This document shows, in pieces, positions 8,486-15,851 of a DNA stretch of 37,539 nucleotides. How positions within the stretch are numbered: position 1 is the first letter of the stretch; each line of letters begins with the position of its first letter. The stretch comes from Planctomycetota bacterium (GTDB lineage: Bacteria; Planctomycetota; Phycisphaerae; FEN-1346), in the NCBI GenBank assembly GCA_030602705.1, contig JAUVZF010000037.1, positions 1-37,539 of the forward strand. The letters run 5' to 3'. The notes under the pieces were generated by a model. The model was not told the DNA's origin. It did not search any database and worked only from the letters and a program-made list of their open reading frames with translations. The position numbers and the translations under genes were made by a program.

Positions 8486-9435
8486 TCATCCTCTCCCTTG
8501 CCGAACGCTTCGACGTCGGCCACCGTGCCGATCACGACGGCGGCGCGCCCGATCTTGCGGTCGATCCGTTTCAGCAGGCCCGTCAGCACGCGGCCGGGGC
8601 CGATCTCGAAGAACCGGTCGAAGCCGTCGGCAATCAGGCGCTGGACTCCCTGCTGCCAGCGGACCGCCCCATCGACCTGGCGTGCGAGCAGGTCCGCCGC
8701 CTCGGCCGCGACACTATAGTAATCCCCGGTCACGTTTGCAACCACGGGGAATTGGAGTTCGTGAAACTCGAGGCCGCGAAGTTCCGAAGCCAGTTTCTCC
8801 CGGGCCGAAGCCATCAGCGGCGAATGGAAGCCACCGGCCACCGCAAGCGGAATGGCCCGCTGGGCGCCGAGGCTCTCGGCCACCTCACACGCCCGGTCGC
8901 AGGCCGCCTTCACGCCACTGACGACGACCTGGCCCGGACAGTTGTAGTTCGCGGGCCAGATTGTACCTGCCCGGCGTGCGGCCCCGCAAATCTTTTCCGC
9001 GCCCGCCTCGTCCACGCCGATGAGCGAGACCATGCCGCCGACTTGAGCCGCGCAGGCCTCCTGCATGTAGCGGCCGCGAAGGTACGTCAGCCGCACGGCG
9101 TCGTCGAACTCGATGGCGCCGGCGGCCACAAGAGCGGTGTACTCGCCCAGGCTGAGTCCCGCAGCCGCCTCGGGCGTCAGCGCCTTGCCCGCCTCGGTGG
9201 TCCGCAGCGCGGCCAGGACCGCCAGGCTCGTCACAAGGATGGCCGGCTGGCTGATGTCGGTGGCCGTCAGACGGTCTTCGGGACCTTCGAAGCAAACCTG
9301 CGACAGCGAAAAGCCCAGGACCCCATCGGCCCGGTCATAGAGTGCCTTCGCCTCGGGAAACGTCTCCACAAGGTCCTTTCCCATACCCACGTACTGGGCG
9401 CCCTGGCCGGGGAACAGGAAGGCGGTCTTGCCCAT
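8482..9435 (-). CDS. fabD: Malonyl-CoA:ACP transacylase
   Basis: A 317-residue transacylase that loads malonyl groups onto AcpP. The N-terminus FLFPGQGAQYVGMG, the nucleophile motif GLSLGEY (Ser95) and the catalytic His204 in GGFHSPLM are all present. It overlaps fabG by 4 nt. The upstream neighbour is not intact fabH but a duplicated fabH 3' fragment 18 nt away, with fabH itself about 600 nt further upstream behind a small inserted gene pair. Its start at 9435 is fixed by the MGKTAFLFPGQG family start. Confidence 0.95.
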   Translation of the reverse strand: MGKTAFLFPGQGAQYVGMGKDLVETFPEAKALYDRADGVLGFSLSQVCFEGPEDRLTATDISQPAILVTSLAVLAALRTTEAGKALTPEAAAGLSLGEYTALVAAGAIEFDDAVRLTYLRGRYMQEACAAQVGGMVSLIGVDEAGAEKICGAARRAGTIWPANYNCPGQVVVSGVKAACDRACEVAESLGAQRAIPLAVAGGFHSPLMASAREKLASELRGLEFHELQFPVVANVTGDYYSVAAEAADLLARQVDGAVRWQQGVQRLIADGFDRFFEIGPGRVLTGLLKRIDRKIGRAAVVIGTVADVEAFGKGEDE

Positions 9436-9453
9436 GTGCGGCTCTCTCTGCTG

Positions 9454-9523
9454 TCAATGCCTGACGGCGGCGCCGGCCCAGGTCAGGCCGCCGCCGAAGG
9501 CGATCAGGAGGGCCATGTCGCCG
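9454..9523 (-). pseudogene. Duplicated fabH 3'-end fragment (22 codons)
   Basis: Positions 9456-9523 match 10055-10122, the real fabH 3' end, at 66 of 68 positions. Read on the minus strand the fragment keeps frame and a stop: it encodes ALLIAFGGGLTWAGAAVRH then TGA, where intact fabH ends AAIRH then TAG. One difference is silent, one changes Ile to Val, and the stop codon differs. Homology ends abruptly at 9523. The fragment sits 18 nt before fabD, as expected for an ancestral fabH end. It may be the original gene tail left behind by an insertion. Confidence 0.88.
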
Positions 9524-9543
9524 ACAAGTTCACCAAACCGCTT

Positions 9544-9774
9544 CTACCCCGCGACCACCCGGATGTGGGCGATCTCGTGGCGGGCCACGGGGCGCAACTG
9601 GGAAGATTCCAGCGTGACGACGGCCACCGTCTCGCCGTCCAGCGTGACGAACTCAACCTCGTATCCTGCCCCGCCCTGATGGACAAGAACAACCGTGCCG
9701 ATGTCGCCTGCGCACAAGCCGTGCTGGGGCAAATCCTGCGTCAGAACAACCGTGACACCGGGCAACCTGGCCAT
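9544..9774 (-). CDS. DUF4926 domain protein
   Basis: A 76-residue small protein recognised as DUF4926-like from the pattern VVLTQDLPQHGLCAGDIGTV, then YEVEFVTLDGETVAVVTLES. The family is small, of unknown biochemical function, and tends to occur in toxin-antitoxin-like gene pairs. The ATG (9772-9774) overlaps the stop of the HicB-like gene as TAATG, so the two are almost certainly translated together. A longer frame to 9927 exists but would run antiparallel through the partner's coding region and lacks family support. It is the downstream member of the cassette inserted between fabH and the fabH 3' fragment. Confidence 0.75.
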   Translation of the reverse strand: MARLPGVTVVLTQDLPQHGLCAGDIGTVVLVHQGGAGYEVEFVTLDGETVAVVTLESSQLRPVARHEIAHIRVVAG

Positions 9775-9980
9775 TACACCGCCACCTCGATTTCGCGCGT
9801 GGCCACGGTCAGCGGCATCCCGGCTTTGGCGCGGGCCTGAAGGCACCCTTGAATCGCCTCGCGGATGTTCGCCAGCGCCTCTTCCTCGCTCTTTCCTTGT
9901 GAGACACAGCCGGGAATCGCCGGGCACTCGACCACCATCATGCCGGTCTCATCGCGTTCCAACGTCACGGTCAGTTTCAT
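9774..9980 (-). CDS. HicB-family (type II toxin-antitoxin) antitoxin-like protein
   Basis: A 68-residue protein with the HicB/UPF0150 fold pattern: MKLTVTLERDETGMMVVECPAIPGCVSQGKSEEEALANIREAI. HicB proteins normally bind and neutralise the HicA mRNA interferase. No HicA gene is adjacent; the partner is DUF4926, so this is an orphan or non-canonical pair. A strong GGAGGTGG ribosome site (9987-9994) fixes the start at 9980 rather than 9995. No C-terminal DNA-binding domain is present, so autoregulation is doubtful. It begins about 70 nt after the fabH stop. Confidence 0.82.
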   Translation of the reverse strand: MKLTVTLERDETGMMVVECPAIPGCVSQGKSEEEALANIREAIQGCLQARAKAGMPLTVATREIEVAV

Positions 9981-10052
9981 GGCAACCACCTCCACACGAT
10001 CTTAGCCACCCCATCACCAACGAGTCAAGCGTCCCACAAAGGGCGTCCCGTC

Positions 10053-11066
10053 CTAATGTCTGATGGCGGCGCCGGCCCAGGTCAGGCCGCCGCCGAAGGC
10101 GATCAGGAGGGCCATGTCGCCGGGGCCGAGGGCGCCTTGGCGGCGGGCCTCGTCGTGGGCGATCGCCACGCTCGCACCCCCGGTGTTGCCGTACTTTTCG
10201 ATGTTCAGAAAGACCTTCTCGGGCGGAAAACCCATGCGGCCGGTGGCGGCGTTGATGATCCGCGTGTTCACCTGGTGCGGGATCACCAATCTCACCTGGT
10301 CCACCGTCAGGTCGCATTCCTTCATGCACTCCTCGATGAGTTCCTGCATCTTGAGGACGGCGAACTTGAAGACCCCCCGACCGCGGATGTGCATGTAATG
10401 GAGCCGCTGATCGACGGTCTCGTGCGACGCCGGCCTGCGAGACCCGCCGGCCGGCAGCAGCATCATCGTGCCGCCCGACCCGTCGGCATAGAGCGTCGTG
10501 TAGAGGATGCCCGTATCGGGCTCGTCGGACGCCTGGACAACAGCCGCACCCGCCCCGTCGCCGAACAGGACGCACGTGGACCGGTCGGTGTAATCGGTGA
10601 TACAAGACAGGACCTCGGCGCTGGTCACGAGGACGGTCCGGGCCTGGCCCGTCAGGATGGCGGCCCGTGCCTGGGCCAGGCCGTAAATGTGCCCGCTGCA
10701 GGCGGCCGTCAGGTCGAAGGCGCCGGCGCCGGTGCATCCGAGGCGGTCCTGGAGCCAGCACGCGGTGGCCGGCAGCGTGTTGTCGGCCGTGATCGTCGCG
10801 CAGATCACGAGGTCCACGTCCGCCGGCTCGACGCCGGCATCGTCGAGTGCCCGGCGGCACGCCTCGATGGCCAAGTCGCTGGTGGCCTGGTCGTGCTCGG
10901 CGATGCGGCGCTGCTTCATACCCGTCCGCTTGGTGATCCACTCGTCGTTGGTATCGACGATCCGTGTGAAGTCCTCGTTGGTCATCACCCGTTCGGGCAC
11001 GTACATACCGGTACCGATGACACGCGCGCTGGCCGGTCGGGCGTTTGAGGCTGCGCGGCAACTCAC
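10053..11066 (-). CDS. fabH: Beta-ketoacyl-ACP synthase III
   Basis: A 337-residue enzyme that starts fatty-acid synthesis by condensing acetyl-CoA with malonyl-ACP. Catalytic residues are Cys123 in DLTAACSGHIYG, His264 in VIPHQVN and Asn294 in KYGNTGGASV. The start codon is GTG (11064-11066), overlapping the plsX stop by 4 nt. The gene is complete, but its final 22 codons are duplicated 600 nt downstream (9454-9523) beyond a HicB/DUF4926 pair. fabH and fabD are therefore separated where the operon normally has them adjacent. Confidence 0.95.
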   Translation of the reverse strand: MSCRAASNARPASARVIGTGMYVPERVMTNEDFTRIVDTNDEWITKRTGMKQRRIAEHDQATSDLAIEACRRALDDAGVEPADVDLVICATITADNTLPATACWLQDRLGCTGAGAFDLTAACSGHIYGLAQARAAILTGQARTVLVTSAEVLSCITDYTDRSTCVLFGDGAGAAVVQASDEPDTGILYTTLYADGSGGTMMLLPAGGSRRPASHETVDQRLHYMHIRGRGVFKFAVLKMQELIEECMKECDLTVDQVRLVIPHQVNTRIINAATGRMGFPPEKVFLNIEKYGNTGGASVAIAHDEARRQGALGPGDMALLIAFGGGLTWAGAAIRH

Positions 11067-12064
11067 GCGTTCCTCCCTCGCGCCTGGGCCACCTCCTGGA
11101 CGATGATGCGATTGACCTGCTGGCGGGCATAGGTGGCGGCCACCCGCAGCGCGTTGGCGATGCCACGGGCCCTGGCGTTTCCGTGGGAGATGATGACGAC
11201 ACCGTCCACCCCCAGCAGCGGCGCCCCGCCGTATTCCTCGGCGTCGTGGCGGCGCTGGAGGTCGGTCATGACCGGCAGGAGCGCGGCCTTGGCCTCGGAC
11301 TCCATCTCGCCGACCTCCTGCATGATGGTCTCGAAGACGCTCTCGGCCAGGGCCTCGACGGTCTTGAGGACGATGTTGCCGACGAACCCGTCGCAGACGA
11401 CGACGTCGAAGCGTCCGTTGAAGATATCGCGGCCTTCGGCGTTGCCGCAGAAGCGCAGGCGGGATCGCTCCATCAGTTCGCAGGCCTCGCGGGCCAGTTC
11501 GTTGCCCTTCGCGCTCTCCTCGCCGATACTGAGGATACCGACGCGCGGCTCCGTGATGTTGAAGACCTCGCGCGCGTACACGCTGGCCATGACACCGTAC
11601 TGCAGCAGGTGAACCGGGCGGCTGTCCACGTTCGCGCCAACGTCGATGACCACGACCGGACCGTGGAACGCCGGCAACACGACGCTGATGCCCGGCCGGC
11701 GGACGCCGGGGAGTCGCCTGGCAATCATGTGGGCCGCCGCCACGAACGCGCCGGTGTTGCCGGCGCTGACGACGGCGTCGGCCTCGCCCCTGGCCATGAC
11801 TTCGACCGCCCGCCGCATCGAGGAGTCGGGTTTCTTGCGGACGGCCTCAACGGGCGGCTCGGCCATAGCCACCTGCTCGGAGGCGTGGACGATCTCGATT
11901 CGCTCGCGCGACGCGCCGGCGGCGTCCAGTTCCGCCTCGACGGCCGCCCGGTCGCCGACCAGGACGAACTCCTCTTCGGGCAGCGCATCGCGTGCCGCCA
12001 GAGCGCCGCGGATGATCTCGCCCGGCGCATTGTCGCCGCCCATGGCATCGATCGCCAGCCTCAC
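11063..12064 (-). CDS. plsX: Phosphate acyltransferase PlsX
   Basis: A 333-residue peripheral membrane enzyme that converts acyl-ACP to acyl-phosphate for phospholipid synthesis. The family start MRLAIDAMGGDNAPGEIIRG is complete, and VVSAGNTGAFVAAA and the C-terminal GVDGVVIISHGNARARGI region match PlsX. The start codon is GTG. It follows rpmF by 3 nt and overlaps fabH, the standard arrangement linking lipid synthesis to growth. Confidence 0.95.
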   Translation of the reverse strand: MRLAIDAMGGDNAPGEIIRGALAARDALPEEEFVLVGDRAAVEAELDAAGASRERIEIVHASEQVAMAEPPVEAVRKKPDSSMRRAVEVMARGEADAVVSAGNTGAFVAAAHMIARRLPGVRRPGISVVLPAFHGPVVVIDVGANVDSRPVHLLQYGVMASVYAREVFNITEPRVGILSIGEESAKGNELAREACELMERSRLRFCGNAEGRDIFNGRFDVVVCDGFVGNIVLKTVEALAESVFETIMQEVGEMESEAKAALLPVMTDLQRRHDAEEYGGAPLLGVDGVVIISHGNARARGIANALRVAATYARQQVNRIIVQEVAQARGRNA

Positions 12065-12067
12065 CGC

Positions 12068-12250
12068 CTACTCCTCCTCGATGGTGAGGACTTCGCGGCC
12101 GCGATAATGGCCACAGTTGCTGCACACGGCGTGCGGCAGCGTGGCGCGACCGCACTGCTTGCAGACTACGGTCTGAACGGGCGTCAAGGCAAGATGCGAC
12201 CGTCGCTTGCGTTTTCTGGTCTTGGAGGTTCGCCTTTTCGGAACGGGCAT
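12068..12250 (-). CDS. rpmF: 50S ribosomal protein L32
   Basis: A 60-residue basic protein of the large ribosomal subunit. The start MPVPKRRTSKTRKRKRRSH is typical. Cys30, Cys33, Cys43 and Cys46 form a zinc-binding set (CKQC and CSNC), so this is the zinc-containing form. A strong ribosome site (ggaggacgac) precedes the ATG. It heads the fatty-acid operon. The DUF177 (YceD) gene often found upstream of rpmF is absent. Confidence 0.95.
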   Translation of the reverse strand: MPVPKRRTSKTRKRKRRSHLALTPVQTVVCKQCGRATLPHAVCSNCGHYRGREVLTIEEE

Positions 12251-12384
12251 GTCGTCCTCCTTCAGGTCGTTACACGGGTACCGGCGGTGCTACGTCATCG
12301 CTGCGCCCGTTTCGATGGCACGAAAGGGCGGAATGCTACAAAGCCGCCCCGCGGCGGTCAATCGAAAAAGTCAAGCGGCGGCAA

Positions 12385-12454
12385 GCGCGGTGGGTGGGGA
12401 CACCCACCGCGCCATCGTCCATCTCTGCGCGGTGGGTGTCCGCACCCACCGCGC
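12385..12454. repeat. Pair of tandem 12-bp stem hairpins between alaS and rpmF
   Basis: Two copies of gcgcggtgggtg, a 4-nt loop, then cacccaccgcgc occupy 12385-12412 and 12427-12454. Each stem is a perfect 12 bp. They lie 20 nt beyond the alaS stop and about 135 nt before rpmF, so they mark the boundary between the two units. No T-run follows on either strand, so factor-independent termination is not directly supported; mRNA end protection is possible. Confidence 0.7.
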
Positions 12455-12473
12455 GGAGCCGGTTCGACACAGC

Positions 12474-15158
12474 CTATTCGGCGCCGCTCAGTTGTTCGCG
12501 CACAAGGTCAGGCACCTTGGCCAAGGCATCGGGCAGAGCGTCGGCGTTCTTGCCGCCGGCCTGGCCGAAGTCCGCCCTGCCGCCCCCGCCGCCCCCCACC
12601 ATCTTGGCGACGGCACGGATGAGGTCGCCCGCATGGACACCCCTCTCGACGAGGTCTTTCGTCGCGGCGGCCACCAGGTTGACCTTGCGGCCCTCGCAAC
12701 TGGCCAGAACGATGAGGATGCTGCCCAGTTTGGCGCGTGCGGCGTCGCAGGCCTCGCGAAGTGCGCCGAGGTCGGCGCCTTCGACCTGGCTCACCGCGAC
12801 CGGCACGCCGCCGGCGTCCTCGACCTTCTCTATCACCTCGTCCAGCCCGCCGCGCTTGGTCAGGCTGCGGGCCTGGGCCAGTTCGTTCTTGAGGTCCTTG
12901 ATCTGCTGGTCCTTCGCCTTCAGTTTCGTTTGCATGGATCCGAGTTCGCGCGTGGCCTTGAGGTGGTCACACACGAACTTGAGCACGCCCTCCATCTGGG
13001 AAATATGATAGAGCGCCCCGCGTCCTGTCTTCGCTGTAATACGGCGAACGCCCGCTGCCACGGCGCTCTCCGACACGATCTTGAAAAGGCCTATCCTTGA
13101 GACCGTATCTATGTGCGTCCCGCCGCACAGTTCCTTCGAGAAATCGCCGACCGAGACGACGCGGACCACGTCGTCGTACTTCTCGCCGAACAGGGCCATG
13201 GCGCCGGCCTCGCGGGCCTCGTCGATCGGCATGGTGGCGACGCCAACGTCGTGTCCCTCCAGGATGCAATCGTTAACCATTTGCTCCACTCGGGCCATCT
13301 CCATCGGTGCCATGGCCGTCGGGTGCGTGAAGTCGAACCGCAACTGGTCTGGCGTAACCTCGGACCCGGCTTGGTGGACGTGGTCGCCAAGGACCTTGCG
13401 CAAGGCCCACTGAAGCAGGTGCGTGGCCGTGTGGTTGCGGGCCGTAGCGAGACGGCAGTCGGCATCGACGGCGGCGCGGACGCGCTGGCCCCGCTCGATG
13501 CGGCCATTCTCGATCTTCGCGAGGTGAACGATAAACTCATGGTCGAGGATCGTGTCGGCGACGGCGGCCGTGCCGTCGGGGCCTTCGAGCGTGCCGACAT
13601 CGCCTACCTGGCCGCCGGCGCGGGCGTAGAACGGCGTGCGGTCCAGGAGGACCTGGGCGTCGGTCCCCGCGTCGGCCTTCTCGACCCACTCGTCATCGAC
13701 GAAGATGGCCAAGACGGTGGCCTCGCCTTCGGTCGAGTCGTAGCCGTCGAACTCGGTGGCCAGATTCTCGCGGTGGAGGCGGTCGAGGGCCGCCGAGGCG
13801 AGGGCCTCGCGTTTGAAGACGATGGCCTCGTCGCCGAAGCCGGAGCCTGCCCGCGACTGCTCGCGGCGCTGGTCCATGGCCCTCTCGAAGCCTTCGCGGT
13901 CGAAACTCAGCCCCTCTTCCTGGAGCCGCTGCTCCATGAACTCGACGGGGATGCCGTGCGTGTCGTAGAACTGGAAGAGGGCTTCGGCAGCCATCGCCTC
14001 CTGGCCATCGGCCTTCAGCCGGCCGACCGTATCCTCAAACCGGCGGATGCCGACGGACTCCTCGACGGCGGCAGTAAAGCGTTTCTCCTCGGCCTCCAGG
14101 ATGTTGAGGATGGTGTCTTTGCGCTGCCCGATTTCCGGATACGTCCCGCCCATCGTCTTCTCGACCACCGGCACGAGGCACGAGAGAAACGGCCCAGCGA
14201 TGCCAAGGCGCCGGCCGTCGAGAGCCGCGCGGCGAATGAGTTTACGCACCACGTAGCCGCGCCCATACCGGTCGGGCAGCGCCCCGTCGGCGATGCAGAA
14301 GGAGACGGCCCGGACGTGCTCGGCGATGCGCCGCAGCCTGCGGTCCACATCGTGATGCCCGCCCGGATTGTATTTCGTACCCGCCACCTCGGCAGCCGCC
14401 TGGACGATCGGCAGCATGACGTCGATGTCCATGTTCCTGCGGACGCCCTGCATGATGGCGGCCATGCGTTCCAGACCCATGCCCGTGTCGATGTTCTGGG
14501 AGGACAGGGGGACCAGTTTCCCGCCCTCCTGCCGGTCGAACTGCTGGAGCACGAGGTTCCAGACCTCGACGAACCGCTGGGAATCATTCTCGGGTGTTCG
14601 GTCCTTGGGGCCATTGGGGTTCGTGTCGATGAGGATCTCGGTACACGGGCCGCACGGGCCGTTGGGGCCTTTCGACGGGGCGGACTCGGGCCAGTAGTTC
14701 TCCTTCTCGTCGAAACGCCAGATGCGGTCTTCAGGCACGCCGACGATTCTGTTCCAGATCTCGAACGTCTCCTCGTCGTCTTCGAAGATCGTGATGTGGA
14801 GCCTCTCGGCGTCCTGGCCCATCTCTTCGAGCATGAACTGCCAGGCCCACTGGCACGCCTCGCGCTTGAAGTAATCGCCGAAGGAGAAGTTGCCGAGCAT
14901 CTCGAAGAACGTCATGTGCCAGCGGGTGACGCCCACGTTGTCGATGTCGGCGGTGCGGAGGCACTTCTGGCAGGTGGCGGCCCGTGTGAAGTCGGCGGCG
15001 CGCGGGCCGAGAAACTGCTCCTTGAACTGGTTCATTCCCGCACCGGTGAACAGGAGCGTGGGGTCGTTGTGCGGAATGAGCGAGTCGGAGGCGATGATGC
15101 GGTGATCGCGTCTGCGAAAGAACTCGAGGAACCGGCTGCGGATTTCGTCGGTTGTCAC
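12474..15158 (-). CDS. alaS: Alanine--tRNA ligase
   Basis: An 894-residue class II aminoacyl-tRNA synthetase that charges tRNA-Ala. In order: catalytic core (LFTGAGMNQFKEQFLG, CQKCLRTADIDNVG), tRNA-binding region, editing domain with zinc ligands His576 and His580 (HTATH) and Cys678 and His682 (CGGTH), a coiled-coil linker, and a glycine-rich C-terminal DHHA1 domain (VGGGGGGRADFGQAGG). The start is taken as GTG at 15158 because AGGAG (15166-15170) lies 7 nt upstream and the family begins near TTDEIRSRFLEFF. The in-frame ATG at 15287 would translate a palindromic repeat. Confidence 0.94.
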   Translation of the reverse strand: MTTDEIRSRFLEFFRRRDHRIIASDSLIPHNDPTLLFTGAGMNQFKEQFLGPRAADFTRAATCQKCLRTADIDNVGVTRWHMTFFEMLGNFSFGDYFKREACQWAWQFMLEEMGQDAERLHITIFEDDEETFEIWNRIVGVPEDRIWRFDEKENYWPESAPSKGPNGPCGPCTEILIDTNPNGPKDRTPENDSQRFVEVWNLVLQQFDRQEGGKLVPLSSQNIDTGMGLERMAAIMQGVRRNMDIDVMLPIVQAAAEVAGTKYNPGGHHDVDRRLRRIAEHVRAVSFCIADGALPDRYGRGYVVRKLIRRAALDGRRLGIAGPFLSCLVPVVEKTMGGTYPEIGQRKDTILNILEAEEKRFTAAVEESVGIRRFEDTVGRLKADGQEAMAAEALFQFYDTHGIPVEFMEQRLQEEGLSFDREGFERAMDQRREQSRAGSGFGDEAIVFKREALASAALDRLHRENLATEFDGYDSTEGEATVLAIFVDDEWVEKADAGTDAQVLLDRTPFYARAGGQVGDVGTLEGPDGTAAVADTILDHEFIVHLAKIENGRIERGQRVRAAVDADCRLATARNHTATHLLQWALRKVLGDHVHQAGSEVTPDQLRFDFTHPTAMAPMEMARVEQMVNDCILEGHDVGVATMPIDEAREAGAMALFGEKYDDVVRVVSVGDFSKELCGGTHIDTVSRIGLFKIVSESAVAAGVRRITAKTGRGALYHISQMEGVLKFVCDHLKATRELGSMQTKLKAKDQQIKDLKNELAQARSLTKRGGLDEVIEKVEDAGGVPVAVSQVEGADLGALREACDAARAKLGSILIVLASCEGRKVNLVAAATKDLVERGVHAGDLIRAVAKMVGGGGGGRADFGQAGGKNADALPDALAKVPDLVREQLSGAE

Positions 15159-15199
15159 GTCCAGGCTCCTGAAGTCCGGCGCAAATCCTGCGTCAGCAT

Positions 15200-15266
15200 G
15201 TAGGCCGGGGCGCGCCCCGGCGCAAGCACGTGCGTCAAGAAACTGCCGGGGCACGCCCCGGCCTAC
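15200..15266. repeat. GTAGGCCGGGGC inverted repeat upstream of alaS
   Basis: The outer arms gtaggccggggc (15200-15211) and gccccggcctac (15255-15266) are perfect inverted repeats. Each arm extends into its own small hairpin (gccggggc, 2 nt, gccccggc). Related copies are at 34009-34030 and 34077-34098, with weaker ones near 30746 and 32116. The rest of 15267-15462 shows no gene; a degraded repeat-like stretch is possible there. Confidence 0.7.
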
Positions 15267-15462
15267 TTCCGTGATCGCACACGCCACTCCCCGAACGAAA
15301 CGGTCATCCTACCGGGAATCAGCGGTTTTGCAAGCGTGAAGCGATACTGCGAGACGTGGGCCCCTCCGGTGTGGCACGGCCGGTCCCATCGGCTTTGCTC
15401 AGGACAGGCTTGCCAGCCGTGGGCTTCCGGGGACGAGCCAGGACGTGCCCCAGCCCGTAGGA

Positions 15463-15783
15463 TCATTCGTACAGGACCTTCCCTTCTTCGGCGATCCGAT
15501 GCTCCAGCGACGCGACGACAGGGCGGAAGTATTCGAACTCCCGTCGCGTCTTCACCAGGATGTCCATCGGAACCCGTATGCCGTGCAGGCAGCGATGGGC
15601 CCGCCAGCCCCGCTCCGCCGGGCGTTCGCCGCTATCCGAGACGACCACCAGCAGGTCGAGGTCGCTGTCCGCGTCCGGGTCACCCCAGGCATGCGACCCG
15701 AACAGAAAGATCCGTTCCGGGCTGAATTCGCTCACCAGGCGCCGGACGATCTCATCCAGGACCTCGGCTTCAATCGTGACCAT
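15463..15783 (-). CDS. MNT-type nucleotidyltransferase domain protein
   Basis: A 106-residue minimal nucleotidyltransferase. The signature FLFGSHAWGDPDADSDLDLL places the Gly-Ser of the GSx10DxD motif at 29-30 and the metal-binding Asp41 and Asp43. Such proteins often pair with a HEPN RNase as a toxin-antitoxin system in which the MNT protein AMPylates or neutralises the HEPN partner. No HEPN gene is present on either side, so this is an orphan. GGAGG (15790-15794) supports the ATG at 15783 rather than 15822. It lies between htrA and alaS with no sign of co-transcription beyond shared strand. Confidence 0.83.
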   Translation of the reverse strand: MVTIEAEVLDEIVRRLVSEFSPERIFLFGSHAWGDPDADSDLDLLVVVSDSGERPAERGWRAHRCLHGIRVPMDILVKTRREFEYFRPVVASLEHRIAEEGKVLYE

Positions 15784-15812
15784 GGCTCGCCTCCGCATCC
15801 GGCGGACAGGCA

Positions 15813-15836
15813 CGCCGCGCAAGCGCGGCGGCTAAC
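15813..15836. repeat. TAGCCGC hairpin repeat downstream of htrA
   Basis: An 8-bp stem (cgccgcgc, AA, gcgcggcg) is followed by gctaac. The same unit occurs in the thpR 3' region (about 18543-18567 and 18644-18660). On the minus strand it reads GTTAGCCGC plus hairpin, 15 nt after the htrA stop. Confidence 0.65.
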
Positions 15837-15851
15837 AGGGCGTGCAGGCTG

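Noticed and set aside
12385..12454. Classical Rho-independent terminator after alaS
   Set aside because: The stems are strong but no T-run follows on the transcribed strand.
13113..15203. Long plus-strand frame across alaS
   Set aside because: Antisense to AlaS, which carries complete catalytic, editing and DHHA1 motifs.
15159..15287. N-terminal extension of alaS to ATG 15287
   Set aside because: It would translate a palindromic repeat; GTG 15158 has a good ribosome site and the conserved domain start.
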